From assembly GCF_020166395.1 (NCBI RefSeq), contig NZ_JAIQXU010000053.1, positions 1 through 11,199 on the forward strand: a DNA stretch of 11,199 nt, in the 5' to 3' direction. Source of the stretch: Deinococcus betulae (lineage in GTDB: Bacteria > Deinococcota > Deinococci > Deinococcales > Deinococcaceae). The position numbers were made by a program, and so were the translations under genes. The notes under the pieces were generated by a model. It worked only from the letters and a program-made list of their open reading frames with translations. It did not search any database and had not been told where the DNA came from. Below, one piece after another: positions 1 to 6,297 of the stretch. Numbering within the stretch: position 1 is the stretch's first letter; every line of letters begins with the position of its first letter.

Positions 1-367
1 CCTTTTTGGGTCGTTCACAGGGCACTTCAGAAGCATTGATCGCCAAGATGCTGTAGACGAGCTGCGTTTCCTGAAACATGCGTTTCTTGGGCATCTGGAA
101 CTGCGCACTGGCAATCAGGGCCGCTTCCACGCGTTCCACCGTGCGATGCACGGTGGTTTCATGCACACCCCAATCGTCACCCAGATGTGCAAAGGTGCGG
201 TACTCGTGCCAAAATTCCAGGGTCATCAGCAGTTGTTCAGCCACGCTCAGCGCGGCTGGGCGACCAGATTTCTTCTTCCGCCCTTCGCGTTCAGTCAGCA
301 CTACTTTCATCTCAGCGAAGGTTTCCGGGTAAACCCCGGTGCGTCGACGAAACTGCTTGCGATTCAT
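1..367 (-). CDS. IS5-family transposase, N-terminal part (3' end outside window)
   Basis: A DDE-type transposase would catalyse movement of the IS. The leftward frame starts with ATG at 367 and stays open for 122 codons to the window edge. The product begins MNRKQFRRRTGVYPETF. It contains a basic stretch (REGRKKKSGRP, about residues 28-38), then an alpha-helical region with LSVAEQLLMTLEFWHEY and HLGDDWGVHETTVHRTVERVE. This is the helix-turn-helix segment typical of the N-terminal half of IS5-family (ISL2/IS427-like) transposases. The catalytic DDE residues would lie beyond the edge, so I cannot tell whether the protein is one ORF or a frameshifted OrfA/OrfB pair. No stop or frameshift is visible in the part shown. 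Confidence 0.82.
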   Translation of the reverse strand, partial: MNRKQFRRRTGVYPETFAEMKVVLTEREGRKKKSGRPAALSVAEQLLMTLEFWHEYRTFAHLGDDWGVHETTVHRTVERVEAALIASAQFQMPKKRMFQETQLVYSILAINASEVPCERPKK

Positions 368-378
368 CTTTAGCGTGC

Positions 379-408
379 GTGTCAGGCGGTCTTGCTCCAC
401 CCTGACAC
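379..408. other. Stem-loop in transposase leader
   Basis: GTGTCAGG at 379-386 pairs perfectly with CCTGACAC at 401-408 across a 14-nt loop. It sits between the IS outer end and the transposase ATG. Hairpins in this position can block translation from read-through transcripts in some IS elements; that role here is inference. An 8-bp stem of this loop size also arises by chance in a window this long. Confidence 0.35.
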
Positions 409-419
409 CTTAGCCCGCC

Positions 420-436
420 ACTTTCGCAAGAGGTCT
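420..436 (-). repeat. Putative IS terminal inverted repeat (outer end)
   Basis: Read leftward, the sequence AGACCTCTTGCGAAAGT has the look of an IS5-group terminal inverted repeat and lies 53 bp upstream of the transposase start, a normal spacing. The partner repeat is outside the window, so the call rests on resemblance only. Just outside it, CTATTGAATAG (435-445) is a short palindrome that may belong to the target. Confidence 0.55.
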
Positions 437-504
437 ATTGAATAGAGCACTCAAGATTCGATTTTGGCCTCGTCTGTTGACTATCGCCAGAGCCTGTAAG
501 GCCT

Positions 505-1422
505 TCAACGGCGACGGATGAAGTTGAAGCACAAGGCGGCCAGCGTCAGACTCCCCAGTATCAGGCAGGCCAATGGGTCCAGCCCAGCACGATTGACCCC
601 AACAGATACAGGGTGACGCAGATACCACCCACGACGTGGCCGGACCTGCTGGTCAAACTGACGCGCCAAGCGGTGAAGCTCGGTTGGCACGTCACCGTCC
701 AGTAGTGGATGCCCATGCCCGGTCGCAATAAGTTCAGGGTCTAGACCAGCCAGAGTTTCGACAGACCGGCGCGCCGCATCCCAGTTGGGGGTGTAGTAAG
801 CCGGGGGACCGCGGAGGACCACAGGCTGCATGCTTACGGCACTGGACGCCCACTCCTGCCGGGTGGTTACAACGGCGTCTCCAGCGATCAGGGTGCGGTC
901 ACTGGCCCGCCACAAGGAAATGTGCCCGCTGGCATGCCCTGGGGTGTGCAGCCACCGCCACGCCGGCAGGTGCGGCACGGCGCCCTCAACGGACAGAGGC
1001 TGCACGGCTGGGCGAAAGTCGAACGGCCCTGGCAAGAAGACCGGAGACAGCAGGCTCATGCTGCCCCCCACGCTCGGATCGGGGAAAGGGTAAGCGGCTT
1101 GACCTGTCAGGAAAGGAAGCTCAAGAGAGTGGTTGTACACCGGGACCGCCCAACGCTTGAGAAGCGCGTGCAGCGCCCCCACGTGGTCCAGGTGGCCATG
1201 AGTCAAGACGATGGCCTGTGGGGGACAGTCCCCGTACACTTGCTGTGCGGCCCGCTCAATCAGCCCAGCGGTTCCTGGCAAACCGGCGTCCACCAGGACC
1301 CACTCCTTGCCTTCCGGGGTTCCCAGGAAGTAGACATTGACCATGGGGAGGCGCACCCGGAACACGTCCTCTCGGAGCGCTTGAACGCCCCCAAAAGCGG
1401 GTGGAAAAGCAAAAAGGGACAT
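505..1422 (-). CDS. MBL-fold metallo-hydrolase with C-terminal membrane segment
   Basis: A 305-residue metallo-beta-lactamase-fold hydrolase, expected to bind two metal ions (usually zinc) and hydrolyse an unidentified substrate. Visible ligand motifs are HGHLDH (H75, H77, D79, H80), HTPGH (H163), GDAV (D182) and TGHGHP (H236). The order and spacing fit the glyoxalase II/YflN-like branch. Residues about 281-301 (DPLACLILGSLTLAALCFNF) form one hydrophobic segment followed by a terminal RRR, so the enzyme is probably membrane-anchored by its C-terminus. ATG at 1422 was chosen because GGAGG stands 6 nt upstream; a longer frame back to 1578 would run into the preceding gene and lacks such a site. 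It is the last gene of the leftward cluster, 82 nt after the GH1 fusion gene. The substrate cannot be named from sequence. Confidence 0.9.
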   Translation of the reverse strand: MSLFAFPPAFGGVQALREDVFRVRLPMVNVYFLGTPEGKEWVLVDAGLPGTAGLIERAAQQVYGDCPPQAIVLTHGHLDHVGALHALLKRWAVPVYNHSLELPFLTGQAAYPFPDPSVGGSMSLLSPVFLPGPFDFRPAVQPLSVEGAVPHLPAWRWLHTPGHASGHISLWRASDRTLIAGDAVVTTRQEWASSAVSMQPVVLRGPPAYYTPNWDAARRSVETLAGLDPELIATGHGHPLLDGDVPTELHRLARQFDQQVRPRRGWYLRHPVSVGVNRAGLDPLACLILGSLTLAALCFNFIRRR

Positions 1423-1504
1423 AGAACCTCCTGGATCAAACTGATAGCACCTGTGCTGACCATGTGAGCAGAAGACAGCGACCCGAGGGTTTCTCAGCCG
1501 CAGA

Positions 1505-3655
1505 TCAAACGCCGCTCCTCCGTGGAACTGAAGCCTGAGCAGACGGCAGCGGAGCCCAGGCGTGGCCGGACGCCCCAAACCCCGTCCAGAAGCGTGTCAG
1601 CGCTTGATCCAAGTGGGGCATCGGCCAGCCCCGCTCGCTGCGCAGGGTGTATTGATGTGTGGGCGCGGGCGTCCGGCCAGGAGGCACCGTCGCCAACCCA
1701 GCCACATCTGCCAGTCGGTGTGCCCAGGCCAGCGGCGTCAAATCCACGCCGCTGGTGAGATGCCAGAGTCCATATTCGCCGTCTAGAAGCAGATTCAACG
1801 CTTCATGGAAAAGGTCAGGAGCGTAGGTTGGCGTGGTGATGACTGGAGCGTCAGCCTGAATGGGCTTCCCCGCCAGCAAGTCGGTCATGACCCGCGCTGT
1901 TCGTTCGGTGGGGTCTCCTGTGCCGAACAGTTCTCCAGACCGCACCAGGAGGGCAGCGGGATGACTGCTTAGCAGTGCGGCAGCCAGACGCGCCGCCTGT
2001 TGCCCTTCTGCCGTCACCGCACTGGCCGGATCGGATTCGGTGTATGGGCGGCCAGCCAACCCATCGAAAACGTCCGCGCGGCAAAAACTGAGCAGGGGCC
2101 GTTTGGACGCGGCGCAGGCCTGGGCCAGCTGCACTGCGGCGCGGGCTGACAGCGCGCCGGGAAGATTCACAACGGCCCAGGGAACGCTCAGGTCCAGTCC
2201 AGCGGCAAGATCACCAGGCGCAGCGGATGAAGCGGCCTGACAGCGCAGGCCCCGTTGCCCGCAGACCTCCAGCAACCGCTGGCCCAGGGAAGTGTGCGCG
2301 CCGTACACCAGCAGCGGTGGGCCACCCGGCGGCTGCGCCTGCACCGCGCCTTCCGGCGGATACACATGGCGCGTATCTCGCTGCCACCACCCCGGTGTCT
2401 CCAGCAGGGGCGGCGGGGCCGCACCAGTCGCCAGGGTCTGCGCGAGCCGGGCCAGCGCGGTGGGCCGAGGAACTGGGGCGCGCAGGTCCCATAAACCACT
2501 TTCATAGTGACCCTCGCGCCGGGTCAGCAGGCTGTTCCACTCGAAAGCCCCGAAGGTCGCCCAGGCGGTTACGGCCCGCACCTCTACGCCGGCCTCTCTG
2601 GCTGCTTGAGCCGCCTGCCACGCCCCGGCCAGCCAGCGAAGCTGCTCCTCTCGCGTGCAGTTCAGATGCACTTCCGTCAAGGCCAGTGGTCGGCCGTACC
2701 GTGCGTGGGCTTCGTGTAGACGGGCGAGAGGCCCGCCGTGCGCCGCGCCCAGCACGCGCACCGCCTCGACATCGGCGTACGGCTGCCGGCCATTGCCCCC
2801 GTGGGTCTGTGCGGGGTAGTCATCCAAGCGGTGGTCCAGAAAGCGCTCACTGGTCACGTACACATTCAGGCCCAGCACCTCCGGGGGACAGGGATGCTCG
2901 GCAAACCAGAGCAGGTCGCGTTCGCTGGCTCCCACCCGCCGCAAGTAAGCCCACAGCGGTGACGTCTCGTCAAACCGGCCCAGCAGCAGGTCGAAGGTAA
3001 GCCAGCGCCGCTCATTCTCGAAGTCGGCCTGGTCGCGCAGCACAGGGGTACTGAAGACGCAGCCTAGGTCTTCCGTCTGAATCAGCTGTGCCTGTGGATT
3101 TACTTCGCGGATCGCCTGCATCGCTAGCACGGTGGCCCGCAACTGGTGATTCAGAGCGGTCCAGCAGCTCTGCTCGTCCCGCCCGTGAGGATACCAGTGG
3201 CCGTACAGCCCAGAAAACCGGGCGGTGGTCAGCGGTTCATTGACTGGGGTATAGCAGGTTATTTCTGGGTACCGCTGCGCAACCGCACGCGCGTAGTCGA
3301 CCAGCCCAGCAACGAAGTCTGGGTCCAGCAGATGCGTGTGCCGCGGGCCGCTTCCGTGATGAATAAGGCCTACGATGGGCTGCACGCCTCGTGCTTGCAG
3401 GCGGCGCAGCCGGATGTCGCCCCAGGTCCAGTCCGCCTGGGCAAGACCGTCTGGCGCCGTCCGCTCCCACAGCAGCGGAAAGCGCACGGCGCTCACACCC
3501 AGGTCGGCCAGCCGGTCCATATCGTCCGGGCGCTGATCCGTGCCGCTGAGGGCCAGTTGATCCACTTGCCGGTCGCCGACGCGGCTGACAGTGGGTTCCA
3601 GCCCGGCCCACAGGTGCATGCCGGGGGCAGACACCTTGTTGCTCTGAATAGACAC
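1505..3655 (-). CDS. GH1 family glycosidase fused to RmlD/SDR-like sugar-nucleotide domain
   Basis: A 716-residue two-domain protein. Residues about 13-400 form a beta-glucosidase-type GH1 (beta/alpha)8 domain, shorter than the usual 440-480. TPVNEP gives acid/base E140 and LALTEVH gives the likely nucleophile E328, so the hydrolase looks competent. Residues about 447-690 resemble dTDP-4-dehydrorhamnose reductase (RmlD): a degenerate nucleotide-binding loop YGAHTSLGQ, then ADVFDG (527-532) and YTESDP (538-543). The usual YxxxK catalytic pair is not seen; the equivalent stretch reads SAVTAEGQQAAR. This half may therefore bind rather than reduce a sugar nucleotide. There is no signal peptide, so it is probably cytoplasmic. 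It begins with GTG 6 nt after the TGA of the nucleotidyltransferase, suggesting translational coupling. The AGGAG there overlaps the GTG, so ATG at 3619 or a rare ATT at 3649 are alternative starts. Family assignment is firm; substrate is unknown. Confidence 0.88.
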   Translation of the reverse strand: MSIQSNKVSAPGMHLWAGLEPTVSRVGDRQVDQLALSGTDQRPDDMDRLADLGVSAVRFPLLWERTAPDGLAQADWTWGDIRLRRLQARGVQPIVGLIHHGSGPRHTHLLDPDFVAGLVDYARAVAQRYPEITCYTPVNEPLTTARFSGLYGHWYPHGRDEQSCWTALNHQLRATVLAMQAIREVNPQAQLIQTEDLGCVFSTPVLRDQADFENERRWLTFDLLLGRFDETSPLWAYLRRVGASERDLLWFAEHPCPPEVLGLNVYVTSERFLDHRLDDYPAQTHGGNGRQPYADVEAVRVLGAAHGGPLARLHEAHARYGRPLALTEVHLNCTREEQLRWLAGAWQAAQAAREAGVEVRAVTAWATFGAFEWNSLLTRREGHYESGLWDLRAPVPRPTALARLAQTLATGAAPPPLLETPGWWQRDTRHVYPPEGAVQAQPPGGPPLLVYGAHTSLGQRLLEVCGQRGLRCQAASSAAPGDLAAGLDLSVPWAVVNLPGALSARAAVQLAQACAASKRPLLSFCRADVFDGLAGRPYTESDPASAVTAEGQQAARLAAALLSSHPAALLVRSGELFGTGDPTERTARVMTDLLAGKPIQADAPVITTPTYAPDLFHEALNLLLDGEYGLWHLTSGVDLTPLAWAHRLADVAGLATVPPGRTPAPTHQYTLRSERGWPMPHLDQALTRFWTGFGASGHAWAPLPSAQASVPRRSGV

Positions 3656-3661
3656 TCCTGC

Positions 3662-4714
3662 TCAGTGAGAAGCCACGCACAGGGTGCTGGCATCTGGGAG
3701 AAGACACTGATGAAAAGGCTGATCGGCGGCCCCAGTGAGCTGCGCGCCCTGGCCCAGGATGCTGCCCATCAGGGGGCCGCGCAGGTTGGTCACCACGGCG
3801 CCGGCCTCCAGAATCGTGTCCTGAATGTTGGCCCCCTGCACCTTCGCACCTGGCCCCACACTGACGAAAGGACCAATCTGGGCATCCTCAATGATCGCGT
3901 CAGCCCCAATGAACACAGGGCCAGTAATCACGGCGCGCCGCACCTGAGCGCCTGGCTCGATAGTCACGGCCCCAAACACTTCACTGTCGGTCATGGTACC
4001 GCCAAGCGCTGCTGGGCGCTGTGCCAGCATCCACCGGTTGGCCGCCAGTAGGTCTTCGGGACGTCCTGTGTCTTTCCACCATCCGCGCTGCCGATGACCG
4101 TACACCCGGCCAGCCGTTACCAGCTGGGCAATAGCGTCCGTCAGTTCTAATTCGCCGCGCGCACTGACCGGCACTGTTCGGAGCGCTTCGAAAATACTGG
4201 GACGAAAACAGTATGAACCTGCCACGGCGAGGTGGCTGGGCGGATGGATGGGTTTTTCTACGATGGAAGTGACTAGTTCGTCCTGCACGGTGGCAACTCC
4301 GAAGGCACTAGGCTGCTCCACCTCACACAGCGCCACAGCCGCATCAACCTGTAATCGCTGAAAGCCTTGAATAAGGGCGGCAGGGCCGTCTTCAAACAGA
4401 TTATCGGCCAGCAGCACGCACAGGTCCTGGCCCCCGACCCAGTCTTCGGCGGTCAGCACGGCGTGCCCCAGGCCACCCATACGGTCCTGGCAGAGGTACG
4501 TCACGTCCGGCCAGTCGGCCAACGCGGCGCGCAGAGGTCCCGCCGTACTGGGAGAGACCACCACCGCAATATCGGTAATGCCGGCCGCCTGAAGGTGGTC
4601 CAGGGCGTAGGCAATCACGGGACGCCCCGCCACAGAGAGCACAGGCTTGGGCCGGGAATAGGTCAGGGGCCGCAGGCGCGTACCAAATCCGGCCGCCGGA
4701 ATGAGGGCCTTCAC
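3662..4714 (-). CDS. Glucose-1-phosphate nucleotidyltransferase, RmlA-long type
   Basis: Expected to join a sugar 1-phosphate (probably glucose-1-phosphate) and an NTP (probably dTTP) to give an NDP-sugar plus pyrophosphate, in the cytoplasm. It has 350 residues, the usual length of the long RmlA/StrD-like class. The Rossmann-like catalytic part shows the signature GFGTRLRPLT (9-18), KP (23-24), GLGHAV (81-86), metal-binding Asp in LLADN (D104), VEKP (152-155), GELELTDAI (187-195) and WWKDTGRPEDLL from 212. Residues about 247-328 are hexapeptide repeats forming a left-handed beta-helix. It starts with GTG at 4714, overlapping the TGA of the upstream small gene by 4 nt, a classic coupled arrangement. 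No rmlB or rmlC is in the window, so the final sugar is undetermined; UTP-glucose specificity cannot be excluded. Confidence 0.88.
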   Translation of the reverse strand: MKALIPAAGFGTRLRPLTYSRPKPVLSVAGRPVIAYALDHLQAAGITDIAVVVSPSTAGPLRAALADWPDVTYLCQDRMGGLGHAVLTAEDWVGGQDLCVLLADNLFEDGPAALIQGFQRLQVDAAVALCEVEQPSAFGVATVQDELVTSIVEKPIHPPSHLAVAGSYCFRPSIFEALRTVPVSARGELELTDAIAQLVTAGRVYGHRQRGWWKDTGRPEDLLAANRWMLAQRPAALGGTMTDSEVFGAVTIEPGAQVRRAVITGPVFIGADAIIEDAQIGPFVSVGPGAKVQGANIQDTILEAGAVVTNLRGPLMGSILGQGAQLTGAADQPFHQCLLPDASTLCVASH

Positions 4715-4914
4715 AGCAGCGCCCGCAGTTCATCCTGAGTGAGGTTGAGGCACACCGCGTCTTCGACCTGCTCCACGGCGTCCAGGGGGACGGAGCGGTG
4801 GTGGCCGCCCTCGTCACGAACGGTGCGGATGTACTGCTCGTCCAGCTCATCCACGAAGCTGTGGACCAGACCGTCGGCGCATATGATAGACATTCCCGGC
4901 GCAATTATTGTCAT
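4711..4914 (-). CDS. DUF2171-like small protein
   Basis: A 67-residue acidic protein of unknown function. It opens with MTIIAPGMSIICADG, followed by a charged middle and HHRSVPLDAVEQVEDAVCLNLT. The plan, a GM...DG start, a His-rich turn, then [IV]PL..V..V...V.LN, matches the DUF2171 family as I recall it, a small beta-barrel-like domain related in layout to PRC-barrel proteins. ATG at 4914 was chosen because AGGAG lies 6 nt upstream; the longer open frame back to 5187 runs antiparallel through the catalase tail and has no support. The stop overlaps the GTG of the nucleotidyltransferase (GTGA), so the two are co-translated. It sits 85 nt behind the catalase gene. Confidence 0.75.
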   Translation of the reverse strand: MTIIAPGMSIICADGLVHSFVDELDEQYIRTVRDEGGHHRSVPLDAVEQVEDAVCLNLTQDELRALL

Positions 4915-4999
4915 CGCTTTCTCCTTGCTGCTTTCTCTCACCCGCTGCGGTGATGCCGGGGACAGGGGCGGCCAGGGAGCGGCTAATCTTCTCAAGCGG

Positions 5000-5857
5000 T
5001 CAGTCAAGCTGTGGTCCTGCTCGGTCGGATACACCCTGCTGGGCCTGGGCATAGCTGCCTGACATGGGTGGGGCCAGCCGCGGCTCACCGCCCATCGGCT
5101 CCGCCTGCCGCATACGGAATTCGCCTTTTCCGTCCATGGATGGCCCGGTGCTCCAGCGGCCTTCGGGGGCCGGCGTGCCCTCAACACCTGTCAGGAAGAA
5201 GTTGTAGCTGAACTCTTGATGCTCGGCCCTCTGGTCAAATGTGTTGGGGATCGGCAAGGTCGCAGTGTGGCCGCCCAGGTCCTCAATTACCGCCAGCCAC
5301 TGCTGCTGGTGCATGGTGTCGCGCGCAATCAGAAAGCTCAGCATGTCTTTCATGCCGGAATCGTCCGTCAATTCGTACAGGCGGCAGGCCAGGGCGCGGC
5401 CGGTCGCTTCGGCTGTCACGTTGGCGTACATGTCGGCAGCCAAGTTGCCACTGGCGTAAACGTGCGAACCGCAAAAGGGCACGCCATTGGCATCGGCCGC
5501 CAGCGCCGCCATGCCGGCCGACAGGTACTGGCGGGGGTCCATACCGCCCATCACGGCCGCCACCACCGGATTCTGCGCCGCAGCGGCTTCCTGCGTATCA
5601 GCGGGAGCGCCTTCCAGATTCAGTGCCACGGCGGTGGCCAGCATCTGAATGTGTCCAATTTCCTCGGTGCCAGTGGTCATCAGCATGTCGCGGTACTTGA
5701 CGGGGCCACGCGCACCAAAAGCCTGAAATAGATACTGCAAACAAACCCGGATTTCGCCTTCGACACCCCCAATAGCCTGTTGAAGCAACCGAGCAAAGCG
5801 GGGGTCAGGTGTATCCACACGGACGGGGTATTGCAATTTGTTGTCATGGTAGAACAT
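5000..5857 (-). CDS. Manganese catalase (non-heme, dimanganese)
   Basis: Breaks down hydrogen peroxide to water and oxygen at a dimanganese centre in a ferritin-like four-helix bundle, normally as a cytoplasmic hexamer. Its 285 residues fit the family. Ligand candidates fall almost exactly at the positions known from the Lactobacillus plantarum enzyme: E35 (GEIR), E66 and H69 (TEEIGH), E150 (NVTAEATGR) and H183 (RDTMHQQQW). FYHDNKLQYPV at the N-terminus is also typical. The tail after about 235 is rich in Gly, Pro, Met and Gln and is probably flexible. ATG at 5857 follows AGAGGAG with 6-nt spacing; the frame open to 6010 has no such site. It is the first gene of the leftward cluster, so its promoter in the divergent region probably drives the sugar genes behind it. 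Confidence 0.93.
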   Translation of the reverse strand: MFYHDNKLQYPVRVDTPDPRFARLLQQAIGGVEGEIRVCLQYLFQAFGARGPVKYRDMLMTTGTEEIGHIQMLATAVALNLEGAPADTQEAAAAQNPVVAAVMGGMDPRQYLSAGMAALAADANGVPFCGSHVYASGNLAADMYANVTAEATGRALACRLYELTDDSGMKDMLSFLIARDTMHQQQWLAVIEDLGGHTATLPIPNTFDQRAEHQEFSYNFFLTGVEGTPAPEGRWSTGPSMDGKGEFRMRQAEPMGGEPRLAPPMSGSYAQAQQGVSDRAGPQLD

Positions 5858-6124
5858 GAGTTCTCCTCTGTGCGGAGGGTAAAAGGCGACGTCGTTGTTC
5901 AGACAGGTCAAGGCGGCTTTAGCAGCTTCGCCTGGCCAGACCCCAATCAAGGTGAAATCGCGGCGCCAACGCGCGCGCCTGGCCTGTGCTGCTCGCTCAA
6001 GCTGCCTCAAGTTCCCTTTCGGCGCTTCTCATAAACAGACGATTCGGCAGTCAGAGAAGACCTGGCACAAAGGGAAACCCTCTGCGCCGCCGGCAAGGGA
6101 GGCCAGCCGCAAGCGTTCAACAGG

Positions 6125-6138
6125 TGAAGGGCCCTTCA
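6125..6138. promoter_or_regulatory. Perfect 14-bp palindrome, candidate operator
   Basis: TGAAGGGCCCTTCA is a perfect inverted repeat without a spacer, placed roughly mid-way between the divergent catalase and glycosyltransferase starts. A random sequence of this window's length would hold fewer than one perfect 14-mer palindrome on average. Its symmetry suits a dimeric repressor, but no regulator gene is in the window and the function is inference. Confidence 0.35.
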
Positions 6139-6183
6139 GGCAACGCTCGGACCACCGTCAGATCCTATGTGTTCGAGGAAAAA

Positions 6184-6210
6184 TTGCGTCTGGGACGGCT
6201 GCTTTATAGT
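6184..6210 (+). promoter_or_regulatory. Possible promoter for glycosyltransferase
   Basis: TTGCGT (6184-6189) and TATAGT (6205-6210) resemble -35 and -10 hexamers and stand about 90 bp before the GTG start. The 15-bp spacer is shorter than the optimal 17, so only the -10 is persuasive. The same AT patch reads TATAAA on the other strand, but no fitting -35 accompanies it there. Confidence 0.3.
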
Positions 6211-6297
6211 GAATGTCCATTTTGAATGGTCCTGACTAGAGTTTTGCGGTGCCGCACGGCACACCGATCAACCATTGAACTGGGAGGAGGTTTTCCC

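Larger units (their letters stand above)
1..436 (-). mobile_element. Partial IS5-type insertion sequence, cut by left window edge
   Basis: This is the upstream end of an insertion sequence. It contains the 5' part of a leftward transposase gene, a 70-bp leader and an outer terminal repeat. Read leftward, the outer end begins AGACCTCTTGCGAAAGT, which resembles the ends of IS5-group elements that I remember. The boundary at 436 is inferred from that resemblance. The other end and the target-site duplication lie outside the window, so completeness and activity cannot be judged. Confidence 0.75.
5858..6297. promoter_or_regulatory. Divergent intergenic region between catalase and glycosyltransferase
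   Basis: These 440 bp separate two divergent starts and must hold promoters for both sides. I see no convincing gene; the short frames here lack good start sites and family resemblance. Readable elements are the catalase ribosome-binding site AGAGGAG (near 5864-5870), a perfect 14-bp palindrome at 6125-6138, an AT-rich patch at 6203-6212 and a small hairpin CCATT-TTG-AATGG at 6217-6229. The GT leader also holds GTGCCG-CA-CGGCAC (6248-6261), and AGGAGG lies about 6 nt before the glycosyltransferase GTG. I found no match to the Deinococcus radiation/desiccation response motif by eye. Confidence 0.6.

Noticed and set aside
2227..3000. Long rightward open frame (257 codons) inside the GH1 fusion gene
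   Set aside because: It is Pro/Arg/Ala-rich low-complexity translation opposite a gene with clear catalytic motifs, typical of antisense frames in GC-rich DNA.
3146..4051. Rightward open frame of 301 codons across the GH1/nucleotidyltransferase junction
   Set aside because: It runs antisense to two well-supported genes, has no recognisable motif and no ribosome-binding site.
4926..4999. Terminator between catalase and the DUF2171-like gene
   Set aside because: No stable stem followed by a T-run was found, so the gap does not break the proposed operon on sequence evidence.
6217..6261. Small inverted repeats CCATT-TTG-AATGG and GTGCCG-CA-CGGCAC as operators
   Set aside because: Arms of 5-6 bp are common by chance in a window of this size; kept only as notes in the intergenic entry.
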